Shown: piece by piece, positions 49,581-58,509 of the stretch
Layout: every line of letters begins with the position of its first letter
Numbering within the stretch: position 1 is the stretch's first letter
Notes under the pieces: model-generated
What the model was told of the DNA's origin: nothing
The model's input: only the letters and a program-made list of their open reading frames with translations
Databases searched by the model: none
Source: Dongia sedimenti
GTDB taxonomy: Bacteria; Pseudomonadota; Alphaproteobacteria; Dongiales; Dongiaceae
Assembly (NCBI GenBank): GCA_030715195.1
Contig: JAUYVI010000008.1
Location: forward strand, 1-64,000
Direction: 5' to 3'
DNA: 64,000 nucleotides
Translations under genes and position numbers: made by a program

Positions 49581-50763
49581 CGCTCATGAAGTGCTTGGCC
49601 AGCAGCATCTTGTGCACTTCGGAGGCGCCGTCGACCAGCCGCGCCTGGGGCGCGTAGCGGTACATCCATTCGAGCAGCGTGTCCTTGGAATAGCCGCGGG
49701 CGCCGCAAAGCTGGATCGACGTCGCAATCGCCTTGTGCAGCACGTCGGCGACGGCGATCTTGGCCATCGCCACTTCCTTCTGCGCGCGGTGGCCCTGGTC
49801 GATCATCCAGGCGGCGTGCATGGTCAGCAGCCGGCCGGTCTCGATCTGCATCGCCGCTTCGCCGAGCATCCACTGCACGCCTTCATGGTCGATCAGCTTG
49901 ATGCCGAAGGATTCGCGCTCCTTCACGTAGGATCCCGCGATTTCCAGCGCCCGCTTGGCCATGCCGAGCCAGCGCATGCAGTGCGTCAAGCGCGCGACGC
50001 CGAGGCGGATCTGCACGGCCTTGAGCCCCTCGCCGACTTCCATCAAACGCTCGGAATCCTTGATCTCGAGCCCGTCGAAGGTGAGCTCGCAATGGCCGCC
50101 GTGTTCCTCCGGCCCCATGATCGGCACGCGGCGCACCAGGTTCCAGCCCGGCTGGTCCTTGTGGAACAGGAAGGTGGTGAGGCCGCGCCTTGGATCGTCG
50201 GAGGTGCGCGCGAGCAGGATGAAATGATCGGCGACGCCGGCGCCGGTGATGAACCACTTGTGGCCCTTGATCACCCAGGTGTCGCCCTTTTTGGTCGCCG
50301 TGGTCTTCATCATGCCGGCGGGATCGGAGCCGGAGCCGGGATGCGGCTCGGTCATGACGATCGCCGAGCGCGCCTCGCCGCGGATGATGGGTTGGAGCCA
50401 CTTCTCCTTCTGGACCGCCGTCGCGACCTTGTTCAGGAGATAGAGGTTGCCGTCGTCGGGTGCGGCGCTGTTGAAGCAGACCGGGCCGAAGATCGACCGG
50501 CCCATCGTCTCATAGCAGGCGGCCATATGGGTGATCGTCCGGCCCTTCGGCAGGCCGTTGCCGCCCTCCGCCTTCGGGATCTGCAGGCACCAGAGGTCTT
50601 CCGCCCGCGCCTTCTTGCGGAGCTCGGCCAGGAGGTCGAGACGGATGTTCTCGCCCTCATCGTAATTGGCGCGATCGGCTTCCAGCGGGATCACATGCCG
50701 GTCGAGAAAGGCGCTGATCCGCTGGCAGGTGTCCTGGGTTTCAGGCGAGAGGGCAAAATCCAT
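49552..50763 (-). CDS. Acyl-CoA dehydrogenase, ACAD10/11-like (LvaC-type)
   Basis: A 403-residue flavoprotein. Signatures: SAIVMTEPHPGSGSDPAG, GHKWFITGAGVADHF, RESFGIKLIDHEG, QLCGARGYSKDTLLEWMYR. The final loop reads VDGASEVHKM instead of the Glu-containing YEGTxxIQ of classical enzymes, as in ACAD10/11 and LvaC, where the enzyme works on a phosphorylated 4-hydroxyacyl-CoA to shift the hydroxyl to C3. Located between the SDR and the kinase genes. Full length. Confidence 0.85.
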   Translation of the reverse strand: MDFALSPETQDTCQRISAFLDRHVIPLEADRANYDEGENIRLDLLAELRKKARAEDLWCLQIPKAEGGNGLPKGRTITHMAACYETMGRSIFGPVCFNSAAPDDGNLYLLNKVATAVQKEKWLQPIIRGEARSAIVMTEPHPGSGSDPAGMMKTTATKKGDTWVIKGHKWFITGAGVADHFILLARTSDDPRRGLTTFLFHKDQPGWNLVRRVPIMGPEEHGGHCELTFDGLEIKDSERLMEVGEGLKAVQIRLGVARLTHCMRWLGMAKRALEIAGSYVKERESFGIKLIDHEGVQWMLGEAAMQIETGRLLTMHAAWMIDQGHRAQKEVAMAKIAVADVLHKAIATSIQLCGARGYSKDTLLEWMYRYAPQARLVDGASEVHKMLLAKHFMSDGRDFWKWG

Positions 50764-50778
50764 GGCAGGAAATGGTGC

Positions 50779-51543
50779 TCACAGGGTGGCGACGAGATGT
50801 CCGCCATCGACGGTGATGACGCTGCCGGTCATGTAAGCCGAAGCCGGCGACGCGAGCAAGAGCAGCGGCCCGTCGAGATCTTCGAGCGCGCCAAGACGCC
50901 GCATGGGAATGCGCTTCACCACCGCCTGGCCCGCCGGCGTCGCGAAGAAGTCCTTGTTGAGATCGGTCGGGAAATAGCCGGGCGCCAGCGCATTGACGCG
51001 GATCCCGTAGCGCGCCCATTCGAGCGCCAGTGCCTTGGTCATCTGGATGAGACCGGCCTTCGAGACCGCATAGGGCATGACACCCGGGCTGACCCCGATG
51101 CCGAGGATCGAAGCGATGTTGATGACCACCCCAGGATGCTGCTTCTCGACCCAGTGCTGCGCCAGCTGCTGGGTCAGCAGCCACGCGCCCTTGAGATTGG
51201 TCTCCAGCACCGCATCCCAGTCTTCCGGCTTCAGGTCGAGCGCCATGTCCCCGGCATGCGCGCCGGCGTTGTTCACCAGGATATCCGGAATGCCGATCTG
51301 CTCTTCGATATCGTGCAGCGCCTGGTGCAGGCTGTCCCTATCGGTGACATCGGCGGCGAAGGCGATGGCATGGCCGCCCTGGGCGTCGATCTCGGCGGCG
51401 ATCTCCTCGGCGAGGCGCTTGCGGCGCGCCAGCAGCGCCACCTTGGCCCCCGCCTCCGCCAGCACCCGCGCGAAATGCGCGCCGAGGCCGGACGAGGCGC
51501 CGGTCACGATCGCGATCTGGTTGGCCAGGGAGAAGGCGGGCAT
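50779..51543 (-). CDS. SDR-family oxidoreductase (LvaD-like position)
   Basis: A 254-residue short-chain dehydrogenase: nucleotide motif TGASSGLGAHFA, NNAGAHAGD, catalytic Ser in NIASILGIG and YAVSKAG (Tyr-x3-Lys), and C-terminal GSVITVDGGHL. In the lva arrangement the SDR interconverts keto- and hydroxyacyl-CoA. Here it is first in the group, 15 bases upstream of the dehydrogenase start. AGGAATAACG-type spacing precedes ATG 51543. Confidence 0.88.
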   Translation of the reverse strand: MPAFSLANQIAIVTGASSGLGAHFARVLAEAGAKVALLARRKRLAEEIAAEIDAQGGHAIAFAADVTDRDSLHQALHDIEEQIGIPDILVNNAGAHAGDMALDLKPEDWDAVLETNLKGAWLLTQQLAQHWVEKQHPGVVINIASILGIGVSPGVMPYAVSKAGLIQMTKALALEWARYGIRVNALAPGYFPTDLNKDFFATPAGQAVVKRIPMRRLGALEDLDGPLLLLASPASAYMTGSVITVDGGHLVATL

Positions 51544-51606
51544 CGTTATTCCAGGAAATCGGGCCGGCGCAGCATGAAGGAGGCGATGCGCCGAGGCAAG
51601 GCGGCG

Positions 51607-52230
51607 TCAGTAGCCGACCAGCTTCTCCGCGCGGGCAATCTTCGGAGCACCCCACAGTTTCGGCGGCGTGGGTGCAATGCTGCTCTTGGTGAGGCTCGTG
51701 CCCTCGCCGTCCTTCAGCATCACCGAGCCGGCCGCGGTCGCAACCTCGACCGCGCCGCGATAGACGAAGACCCCGTACGTGCCGTCGATCGGGCCGGCGA
51801 AGAACTCCGTGCCGCGCACGGTCATCGTGGCGATCGGCGTGACGATCCTGGTCGAGCCCGACCGATCGACCGCGCCGCCGACGAAGCGCAGCGCGCCGGT
51901 GATGCTGCGCAGCACCTGGCTGCCCGCGCCGCCGCCCTCCGGCAGCACGAACTCGTCCAGCACCAGACGTGCATTCTCGCCCAAGGTGACGCTGCTGCCA
52001 TCGACGAACTTGATATCGACGCGGCCGCCGGGCGCGGTCCAGACCTGCTCGTCGCGATGCAGCTCCGCGCCGACCGCGAGGTCGCGCGCCTTGCCCTGCA
52101 ACCGCGCGCCCGCCTCCGGCTTCAGCTGTGTCGCGTTGCCGATGACATCGAGTTCCGCCGCACGCGCTTCAGAAACTGAGAGGGAGAGCGCCAGAACGGC
52201 GCCGGACAGGAGAAAGCCGATTTTTTGCAT
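51607..52230 (-). CDS. Secreted FecR-domain protein
   Basis: A 207-residue protein with signal peptide (MQKIGFLLSGAVLALSLSVSEARA) and one FecR domain: LHRDEQVWTAPGGRVDIKFVDGSSVTLGENARLVLDEF, IVTPIATMTVRGTEFF, GVFVYRGAVEVATAAGSVMLKDGEG. In this stand-alone form FecR domains are periplasmic and not tied to an anti-sigma role; there is no fecI nearby and no cytoplasmic segment. It follows the SDR gene with a 63-base gap, so it could be in the same transcript. Start is ATG 52230. Confidence 0.85.
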   Translation of the reverse strand: MQKIGFLLSGAVLALSLSVSEARAAELDVIGNATQLKPEAGARLQGKARDLAVGAELHRDEQVWTAPGGRVDIKFVDGSSVTLGENARLVLDEFVLPEGGGAGSQVLRSITGALRFVGGAVDRSGSTRIVTPIATMTVRGTEFFAGPIDGTYGVFVYRGAVEVATAAGSVMLKDGEGTSLTKSSIAPTPPKLWGAPKIARAEKLVGY

Positions 52231-52797
52231 CGTCGTATTCCCGCGTTGATCGGCGTGAATTTAGCACGCCGACCGCGGTTCGCTATGCAAGGCTGAACTA
52301 GCCAGTGATCCGCGACACTTTGGAGCGGCTTTTCGCAATGCTTCCGGAACAGAAAACCCCGCCCGTGTTGGCGCACGAGCGGGGCTTTGATGGTTCATTG
52401 CAGGTTCGCCGCCAAGCCGACCATTCAGGTGCGGTGCGATGGGGCACTATGGCCCACGGCATCCTGCTGCCCAGTCTAAGACCGGACACTCAATCTGCTG
52501 TCTTAGCCAGATTGTCGCTGTCTATCGCCGGTGGAGTCATGTTGTTTGGACACCCTCCTGGTTGGCGGTTGCGAATCCGACGAGGGGTTGCCGCAGCAGC
52601 CGATCGCCGGTCAGCGCTGACTTCCAGGGGCGGCTTCGAACGAAGCCTTACCGGAAGTCGCAGCAGCCCAAAGCATCTTGGCTGTCTAAAAAGGTATGCC
52701 TCGACGCCACAGGCGTCAAGGCAAGGGATGTCGCAGAGCGGAGAAAGCGGTGGATAAGCGCCGTCTCCGACTCTGCTGCGCGCTGCGCCCGCGGCGC
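52231..52797. other. Gene-free region of about 570 bases
   Basis: No frame with a ribosome-binding site and a recognisable family was found on either strand. GC content drops somewhat in 52440-52560. It contains the bidirectional terminator hairpin at 52353-52387. Some minus-strand fragments are open for 60-130 codons, but none has credible composition. The region may be the remains of a lost gene or carry an unrecognised RNA. Confidence 0.45.
52353..52387. terminator. Bidirectional intrinsic terminator
   Basis: AAAA-CCCCGC, then the inner pair CGTG / CACG, then GCGGGG-CTTT. Runs of A on one side and T on the other make it work for both strands. No gene ends immediately beside it, so it may belong to an unseen transcript. 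Confidence 0.7.
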
Positions 52798-53328
52798 CTA
52801 CTTGTCGCGCTCGGCCTGGATGCCCTTGCGGATCAGTTCCATCGCCTCTTCGGGTTCCGCCCAGCGAGAAAACTTCACCCACTTGCCGCGCTCCAGATCC
52901 TTGTAGTGCTCGAAGAAGTGCTTCACCTGCTCGCGCAGGATCTCCGGCAGATCGCGATAGGAGCCGATGTTCGAGTAGTAGGGATGCAGCTTGTCGACCG
53001 GCACGGCGATGATCTTGTCGTCGCCGCCCGCCTCGTCCTCCATCATCAGTGCGCCGACCGGCCGTGAGCGCACGATGGCGCCCGGCACGACCGGGGTCGG
53101 GCCGATCACCACCACGTCCACCGGATCGCCGTCATCGGCCAGGGTATGCGGGATGAAGCCGTAATTGCCGGGATAGAACATGGCGGTATGCAGGAAGCGA
53201 TCGACGAACAGCGCGCCCGATTCCTTCTCCAGCTCGTATTTGACGGGGACGCCGCCCAGGGGGACCTCGATCACGACATTGACGTCGTAGGGCGGGTTCT
53301 GGCCGATCTTGACCTTGCTCAGATCCAC
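52798..53328 (-). CDS. ppa: Inorganic pyrophosphatase
   Basis: A 176-residue family I pyrophosphatase. It hydrolyses pyrophosphate to phosphate with Mg2+ in the cytoplasm. Typical motifs: [47 protein letters not shown] (DGDPVD-V-L-V signature), [28 protein letters not shown] and [15 protein letters not shown]. Length and residues are as in E. coli Ppa, so activity is expected. It is monocistronic, with the start at ATG 53328. Confidence 0.96.
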   Translation of the reverse strand: MDLSKVKIGQNPPYDVNVVIEVPLGGVPVKYELEKESGALFVDRFLHTAMFYPGNYGFIPHTLADDGDPVDVVVIGPTPVVPGAIVRSRPVGALMMEDEAGGDDKIIAVPVDKLHPYYSNIGSYRDLPEILREQVKHFFEHYKDLERGKWVKFSRWAEPEEAMELIRKGIQAERDK

Positions 53329-53383
53329 TCTTGAATGCTCCTCAAATCAATAGAAGGCCGTCGATTTGGGGGCGGAAATGGCG

Positions 53384-53418
53384 CGCCCCGGGCCTGGATA
53401 TACTCCCGGCCCGGGGCG
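53384..53418. other. Perfect hairpin in the ppa upstream region
   Basis: An 11-base stem, CGCCCCGGGCC / GGCCCGGGGCG, with a 13-base loop. On the minus strand, the T-rich run of the neighbouring 53451 gene comes before rather than after it, so it is not a classical terminator for either gene. It may be a leader structure for ppa. Confidence 0.5.
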
Positions 53419-53450
53419 AATAAAAGCAAAAATGCTGCAGCGCAAAAAAC

Positions 53451-53843
53451 TCAGTTAAGAACGCTGTAGCCGCGGTTCTTCATGCAGTTGCGGTAGATTT
53501 CCCGCTTCTGCTCGACGCCGCTATAGGCACCGCCGCCGAGGCCGAGCAGGCCGCCGCCCGCGGCACCCAGGGCCGCGCCGCCGCCGGCGCTCACCCCCGG
53601 GACCAGCGCGCCGGTGATCGCACCGAGCGCGGCGCCACCCGCGGCCCCGCCCAGCGCGCCCACCGCGGCATCGCCGGCCACGTTGGCCTGGTCGGCGTAT
53701 TGCTCGCATTCGTACTTATCCTGCGCGAATTGCTGTGAATCGACACCCTTGCTGTCCACGATCGGTTGGCTCGTGGCGGTGCAGCCGGCCAGAGCGACCG
53801 CAGCGATCCCGAGCGTAGCCGCAACTGCCATAAAGCGCTTCAT
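53451..53843 (-). CDS. Glycine-zipper lipoprotein
   Basis: 130 residues. Signal MKRFMAVAATLGIAAVALAGC with lipobox LAGC (Cys ~21), then a soluble part with FAQDKYECEQYADQ and a Gly-rich membrane-prone stretch (VGALGGAAGGAALGAITGALVPGVSAGGGAALGAAGGGLLGLGGG), ending YRNCMKNRGYSVLN. Glycine-zipper proteins of this type are envelope proteins of unknown or structural function. It lies upstream of ppa on the same strand. Confidence 0.85.
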   Translation of the reverse strand: MKRFMAVAATLGIAAVALAGCTATSQPIVDSKGVDSQQFAQDKYECEQYADQANVAGDAAVGALGGAAGGAALGAITGALVPGVSAGGGAALGAAGGGLLGLGGGAYSGVEQKREIYRNCMKNRGYSVLN

Positions 53844-54234
53844 CGTCTATCCCTTTCCAAGACAACACCGTTGGACACTCGGTCCATCCGGTGCCTGTTT
53901 CTGTTCAAAGCGATCCAAGCCGAACCGGGTGATGGCCGCGTTGACCTACCGCAACGAGAGCCCCGGCACGCGCGTTTCCGCGCTGCCAAACCCGGGAGAA
54001 ACAAGGCCGTAACCCACCGGTCGGATTATACGGCCAAGGTCGGGGGCCCCGAACACACAAATTTCGGTGAGCAATTCTGCCATGTCGGTGCATCCCGCCC
54101 CCGAAAACCCGCCGTTCTCCCCTCCCGGCCCCCGGGAGCGCCGCGTCATCGCGTCGCCATGGAAGGATAACGAACGGGCCGGCCGAAACCAGTGATGCAG
54201 AGCACAGCCGGATGCCGGAAAGCGATCCGCCGCC
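53844..54234. other. Gene-free region of about 390 bases
   Basis: No gene, repeat or hairpin was recognised. It is the promoter region of the glycine-zipper gene and the 3' flank of the PAS_5 gene. Confidence 0.5.
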
Positions 54235-54708
54235 TCAGCTCTCCTCGTCCCGCGTGACGACCGTCATCAGCATGTCCACCCCTTCCCCAGTCTTGGAAAG
54301 CGGCAGGATGGCGATCTCGTATTGAATCGGCCGATCATGAAAGTCGACTTGGCGGACGTGATGCTGCGGCTCGCCCTGGTCGACCACGGCCCCATATGAT
54401 TCCTCGGCCACGCGCGTACCCTCGGCATCGGCGACCTGATCCAGAAACTTGCCGGTGAAGTCGACGCCGAAAAGATCGACCTGCCGCGTGCCGTCGAGGC
54501 GGAAGAAGTAGCGGCGCGCGCCGGAACCGGGCGCGGAGATGACCTCGATCAAGCTCACATAGCCGACGGCGAACCAGAACTCGAGCGGATCGAAATCGGC
54601 GCGCAAGGGCCAGTCGCGACCGCGCCGCTTCTCGTCCCAGAATGTGACCATGCGCTTCAGAGTCGGATGTCGAACCCGCGCCAGCAGACCTTCGATCGAG
54701 CGCGCCAT
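54235..54708 (-). CDS. PAS_5 (DUF1457-type) domain protein
   Basis: 157 residues, the third protein of this family in the window. HPTLKRMVTFWDEKRRGRDWPLRADFDPLEFWFAVGYVSLIEV, RRYFFRLDGTRQVDLFGVDFTGKFLD and a long C-terminal strand region. ATG 54708 (MARSIEGLL) is used; a TTG at 54753 would add 15 residues. It stands alone, divergent from the GntR gene. Confidence 0.74.
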   Translation of the reverse strand: MARSIEGLLARVRHPTLKRMVTFWDEKRRGRDWPLRADFDPLEFWFAVGYVSLIEVISAPGSGARRYFFRLDGTRQVDLFGVDFTGKFLDQVADAEGTRVAEESYGAVVDQGEPQHHVRQVDFHDRPIQYEIAILPLSKTGEGVDMLMTVVTRDEES

Positions 54709-54955
54709 TTCCACCCGTCCCACACCCCTCGCCGCTCCGCGCTCATCTGCCAAGACGCGGACGCGACCGCGAGGCCATTTTTGGGCTTATGGAACGGAAG
54801 TGCAAATATTATAAGTAGCAGCCTCCCAGCGTGGCGCGGGCCGCGGCAACGCTTTCATGCCGCGGCCGTATCGCGCTTGTTTGCTGAAGGCGGCGAACCT
54901 ATACACTACCTGCGCCTACCCGAATTTTCTCGAAGCCGGAGTACCACGCAGCAAT

Positions 54956-55747
54956 ATGCCCGCCCCGAGCCGTCCCTCTCCCAAGGTGTCGCAGATTCCT
55001 TCGGGGACCGCAATCCTAGCAACCGAGCAGAATCCGCGCGCGGCGGCAGAGTCTGCCGACTCAGCGCTGGAGGGCCCAGGATTCCGATCCAATGCGCTCT
55101 TGATCTACGAGACCATGCGGCAGCGGATCGCGATCCGGCACTATCCACCCGGGGCCTGGCTCAAGGAGCAGGAGATCGCCGCGGAGTTCGGCGTGAGCCG
55201 CACACCGGTGCGGCAAGCTTTGCAACAGCTCGAGACCGAAGGGTTGGTCGAGATCAAGAACGGGGTCGGCGTTCGGGTGACCGAAGTCGATGACGCGGCC
55301 TTGGATCAGATCTACCTGTTGCGCCTGGAGCTGGTCGCGCTGATCGGCCGCGCCGCGCCCCGCGCGCTGGCGCCGGCCGACCTGGAGGCGATTCGGGCGG
55401 TCGGCGAGGACCTGAAGCGGATGATCGCGGAGACGGGCAAGCCGGACATCGCCGCCTTCTCGACCCATTGCGAGGTGTTCCACAACCTGGTCAACAAGGT
55501 GATCGGCTCGCCGATGCTCAAGCACTTCATCGAGGTGCTGTATCACCAGGCGGACCGCTATTGGTACGGCTGGATGGAGCGCACCGACCCCAAGCGCGAG
55601 ATCGAGTTCCTCTACAACGAGGTGCAGGAGACCTTGCGCGCGCTCGAGATCAACGACTTCGAGGCGGTCGGCTTCGTGCGCCGCAACCACATCTCGATGA
55701 TGTTGGCCCGCATGGCGGACTTTCGGAAGAGCGTCAAAGCGCTCTAG
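54956..55747 (+). CDS. GntR-family (FadR-type) transcriptional regulator
   Basis: A 263-residue regulator. The winged helix-turn-helix spans ~60-125: IYETMRQRIAIRHYPPGAWLKEQEIAAEFGVSRTPVRQALQQLETEGLVEIKNGVGVRV. The FCD effector domain follows with metal-binding His positions (HCEVFHNLVNKVIGS, NHISMMLARM). A long disordered N-terminus of ~55 residues (Pro/Ser/Ala) is unusual; the start is uncertain, with ATG 54956 preferred. It is not near an obvious target operon. Confidence 0.86.
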   Translation: MPAPSRPSPKVSQIPSGTAILATEQNPRAAAESADSALEGPGFRSNALLIYETMRQRIAIRHYPPGAWLKEQEIAAEFGVSRTPVRQALQQLETEGLVEIKNGVGVRVTEVDDAALDQIYLLRLELVALIGRAAPRALAPADLEAIRAVGEDLKRMIAETGKPDIAAFSTHCEVFHNLVNKVIGSPMLKHFIEVLYHQADRYWYGWMERTDPKREIEFLYNEVQETLRALEINDFEAVGFVRRNHISMMLARMADFRKSVKAL

Positions 55748-56162
55748 CGTAGAGCGGACTTGCTTCTGGTTCGATCGACCGCACGCATTCGCTCCCCGAC
55801 GACAATGGCGGTCGCGCGACTGGTTGCTCACCTTGACAGGGTTGCTCTGCGCGGCGGCGCAAATCCAGGCCAAGCTGTTGACGATGATGGCCTTTCGCTC
55901 AATCGAGAGGCCGATCGATTCTGCGTTTCGTAAACCCTGGGTAAACCTTGCCGCGGGTCATGATTGAACGACGCCGTCTCGGTTCTGTCTGCGTCGGGTC
56001 TGCGATGCAGCGCAGCAATCAGTTGAGAGCAGATTTCGAGCCAGAATTCACGATATCAAACAGCAAACCGATCATACCACAATCGGTGCCGCGCGTCCTT
56101 GCAGCGATGCGTGAATTCAAGAATTTGATCGCAGCACGGAGGCGTGCCGCCCAATATTCGCT
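55748..56162. other. Gene-free region of about 415 bases
   Basis: No credible gene. It contains a copy of the CGCAGACC-GACGCAGACAG motif on the minus strand (near 55983-56010), related to the repeats at 30285-30568, and a 9-base inverted repeat GAATTCACG / CGTGAATTC (56044-56052 and 56110-56118). A short open stretch from 55948 has no ribosome-binding site. Confidence 0.5.
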
Positions 56163-56591
56163 CTAGCGCTCCAGCTGCGCGACGGTCTTGGCGTCGTATT
56201 TCCCGTCGCAGTATTTCCGCAGCGCCGCCGCGAACAGCGGCTCCTCCGGCTCGGCCAGGGCGAACAGCGTCATCGACGAATGAAACTTCATGTCATCGGG
56301 CGTGCCGAAGATCGCGTGGCGCGTTCGGCCCTCGACCGCGTTGACCAGCCGCACGCACTCCCGCAGCCGCGCGCCCAGCACGGGATGCCGCAGATAGGCC
56401 TTCGCTTCGTCGAGCGAGGAGATCGCAAAGGCCTGGGCCATGGGACTGGAGCCCAAGCCCCTGATCTGGGGGAAGACGAACCACATCCAGTGGCTCTGCT
56501 TCCGGCCCTGGCGCAGTTCGGATCGCACCCGCTCGAACACCGGCGCTTGTGCTTCGATGAAGCGATTGAGGTTGTACGGGTCGTCCGGCAT
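56163..56591 (-). CDS. DUF1810 family protein
   Basis: A 142-residue protein: YNLNRFIEAQAPVFERVRSELRQGRKQSHWMWFVFPQIRGLGSSP followed by HPVLGARLRECVRLV, which is the conserved DUF1810 pattern (calpastatin-like name in some databases). Role unknown. It is the terminal gene of the minus-strand stretch, 12 bases downstream of the ATPase gene stop, so it may be in the transporter transcript. Confidence 0.9.
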   Translation of the reverse strand: MPDDPYNLNRFIEAQAPVFERVRSELRQGRKQSHWMWFVFPQIRGLGSSPMAQAFAISSLDEAKAYLRHPVLGARLRECVRLVNAVEGRTRHAIFGTPDDMKFHSSMTLFALAEPEEPLFAAALRKYCDGKYDAKTVAQLER

Positions 56592-56603
56592 CGCCCACTC
56601 GAC

Positions 56604-57668
56604 CTATGAGAGCCGGGAACCCGCTGCGTCGAAGAGATGCAGGCGGTCGGGCGGCAGGGCGACGCTGGTCGTCTCGCCGACCTGCGCCGTCTTGCGTTCC
56701 AGGGTGAAGGCCTTGAGATCGGTGCCGAGCGCGCGCAGGTGCAGGATGGTGCCGAAGCCGGTCGGCTCGACCAGGTCGACCGGCGCCGTCACATGCCCGC
56801 CCGCGCCGCCGACCACGACATGCTCGGGCCGGATGCCAAGGGTGACCGCCGCGCCGTCGGCGCATCCATAGGCGCGGCCGAGCGGGACCACGCTGTTGTC
56901 ATGCGCGACGAAGGCCGCATCCGCCGCGCGATAGGTGCCGCCGAGCATGTTCATGGCCGGCGAGCCGATGAAGCCGGCGACGAAGAGATTGGCCGGCCGG
57001 TCGTAGAGGTCGAGCGGCGAGCCGACTTGCTGCACCAGCCCGGCATTCATGGCCACGATGCGATCGGCCAGGGTCATCGCCTCGATCTGGTCATGGGTGA
57101 CGTAGATCGAGGTGGCGCCGAGCGACTGGTGCAGGCGCTTGATCTCGCCGCGCATCGTTTCCCGGAGACGCGCGTCGAGATTGGACAAGGGCTCGTCGAA
57201 CAGAAAGGCCTTCGGCGCGCGAACGATGGCGCGGCCCATGGCGACCCGCTGGCGCTGGCCACCGGAGAGTGCCCGCGGGCGCCGCTCCAGCAGCGTGTCG
57301 AGGCCAAGGATCGCGGCGGCCGACGCGACCTTGCCGGCAATCACCTGTTTCGCCGCGCGGCGCAGGCGCAGCGAGTAGCTCATATTGCCGGCGACCGTCA
57401 TATGCGGATAGAGCGCGTAGGACTGGAACACCATGGCGATGTCGCGGTCCTTTGGCTGCAGGTCATTGACCCGGATGCCGCCGATCTGGATTTCCCCGGC
57501 GGTGATGTCCTCGAGGCCGGCGATCATCCGCAGCAGCGTGGACTTGCCGCAGCCCGAAGGGCCGACCAGCACCACGAACTCGCCGTCGCGGATGGTGAGG
57601 TCGACGCCGTGCAGCACCGGGATCGCGCCGTAATTCTTGCGGATATCCGTGATGTCGATCGAAGCCAT
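56604..57668 (-). CDS. Sugar-type ABC transporter ATPase, UgpC/MalK family
   Basis: A 354-residue ATPase. Walker A GPSGCGKST, Q-loop VFQSYALYPHMTV, signature LSGGQRQRVAMGRA, Walker B FLFDEPLSNLD, H-loop VTHDQIEAM. A C-terminal OB/TOBE regulatory domain (~240-350: GIRPEHVVVGGAGG) is typical of MalK/UgpC. It energises the importer encoded by 57672-60823. Confidence 0.94.
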   Translation of the reverse strand: MASIDITDIRKNYGAIPVLHGVDLTIRDGEFVVLVGPSGCGKSTLLRMIAGLEDITAGEIQIGGIRVNDLQPKDRDIAMVFQSYALYPHMTVAGNMSYSLRLRRAAKQVIAGKVASAAAILGLDTLLERRPRALSGGQRQRVAMGRAIVRAPKAFLFDEPLSNLDARLRETMRGEIKRLHQSLGATSIYVTHDQIEAMTLADRIVAMNAGLVQQVGSPLDLYDRPANLFVAGFIGSPAMNMLGGTYRAADAAFVAHDNSVVPLGRAYGCADGAAVTLGIRPEHVVVGGAGGHVTAPVDLVEPTGFGTILHLRALGTDLKAFTLERKTAQVGETTSVALPPDRLHLFDAAGSRLS

Positions 57669-57671
57669 GGA

Positions 57672-58505
57672 TCAGCCTTTCACAGCGCCCGCAGTGAGGC
57701 CCTGGACGAGATAGCGTTGAATGAGCAGGAAGAAGAGGCAGGCCGGGATCAGCGCCATGACGCCCGCCGCCATCATCTGGCCGAAATCGACCGAGAACTT
57801 GGAGACGAAGCTCAGCAGGCCGACCGGGAAGGTGCTGGCATCGGCGCCCGAGATCAGCATCAGCGCGAACAGCAGCTCGCTCCAGGCGGCGGTGAAGACG
57901 AAGCCGAGCGTGGCGGCGATGCCCGGCAGGGTCAGCGGCAGGATAATCTGGCGAAAGGCCCGGAACCGCGTGGCGCCGTCGATCATCGCCGCCTCCTCCA
58001 GATCCTTCGGGATGCCGTCGAAGAAGGACTGCATCAGGAAGGTGGCAAACGGCACGTTGAAGGCGACATAGACCAGGATCAGGCCGCCGAGGCTGTTGGT
58101 GAGACCCAGGGGCGACAGCATCTTGAAGATCGGCGCCACCAGCATGACCAGCGGGAACATCTGGGTCAGCAGCATCAGCACGACGATCCAGTACTTGCCG
58201 CGGAACGTGAATCGCGACAGCGCGTAGCCCGCGAGCGAGGCCAGGATGGTCACGATGAAGGCAGTCGAGGCCGAGACGATCACGCTGTTCTTGAAGAATT
58301 TCGGGAAATCGCTGTGTTCCAGCACGAAGATGTAATGCTCGAGGCCGGCGCGGGACGGCCACATCCGAACGCCTTCGCTGTAGAGCAGGTCGTTGGGCGT
58401 CACCGAGACCTTCAGCAGCCAATAGAGCGGGAACAGCGCGAAGATGATGTAAACCAGGATCGCCAGGCGGTGCGCGACGGTGCCGAGGATGAAGCGACGG
58501 GTCAT
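57672..58505 (-). CDS. Carbohydrate ABC transporter permease, MalG/UgpE type
   Basis: A 277-residue inner-membrane permease with six helices: starts YIIFALFPLYWLLKVSVTPN, and the EAA loop reads EEAAMIDGATRFRAFRQIILPLTLPG near residue 178. It pairs with the MalF-like permease; the gene begins 4 bases after the previous stop. Part of one operon. Confidence 0.92.
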   Translation of the reverse strand: MTRRFILGTVAHRLAILVYIIFALFPLYWLLKVSVTPNDLLYSEGVRMWPSRAGLEHYIFVLEHSDFPKFFKNSVIVSASTAFIVTILASLAGYALSRFTFRGKYWIVVLMLLTQMFPLVMLVAPIFKMLSPLGLTNSLGGLILVYVAFNVPFATFLMQSFFDGIPKDLEEAAMIDGATRFRAFRQIILPLTLPGIAATLGFVFTAAWSELLFALMLISGADASTFPVGLLSFVSKFSVDFGQMMAAGVMALIPACLFFLLIQRYLVQGLTAGAVKG

Positions 58506-58509
58506 CTCT

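Noticed and set aside
49441-52179. 912-codon open frame on the plus strand
   Set aside because: It runs antisense through four well-supported minus-strand genes (APH kinase, ACAD, SDR, FecR).
53384-53418. Terminator for the glycine-zipper lipoprotein gene
   Set aside because: On that strand, the T-rich stretch lies before, not after, the hairpin.
55948-56166. 72-residue frame before the DUF1810 gene
   Set aside because: Overlaps repeat-like sequence, lacks a ribosome-binding site and ends inside the next gene's stop.
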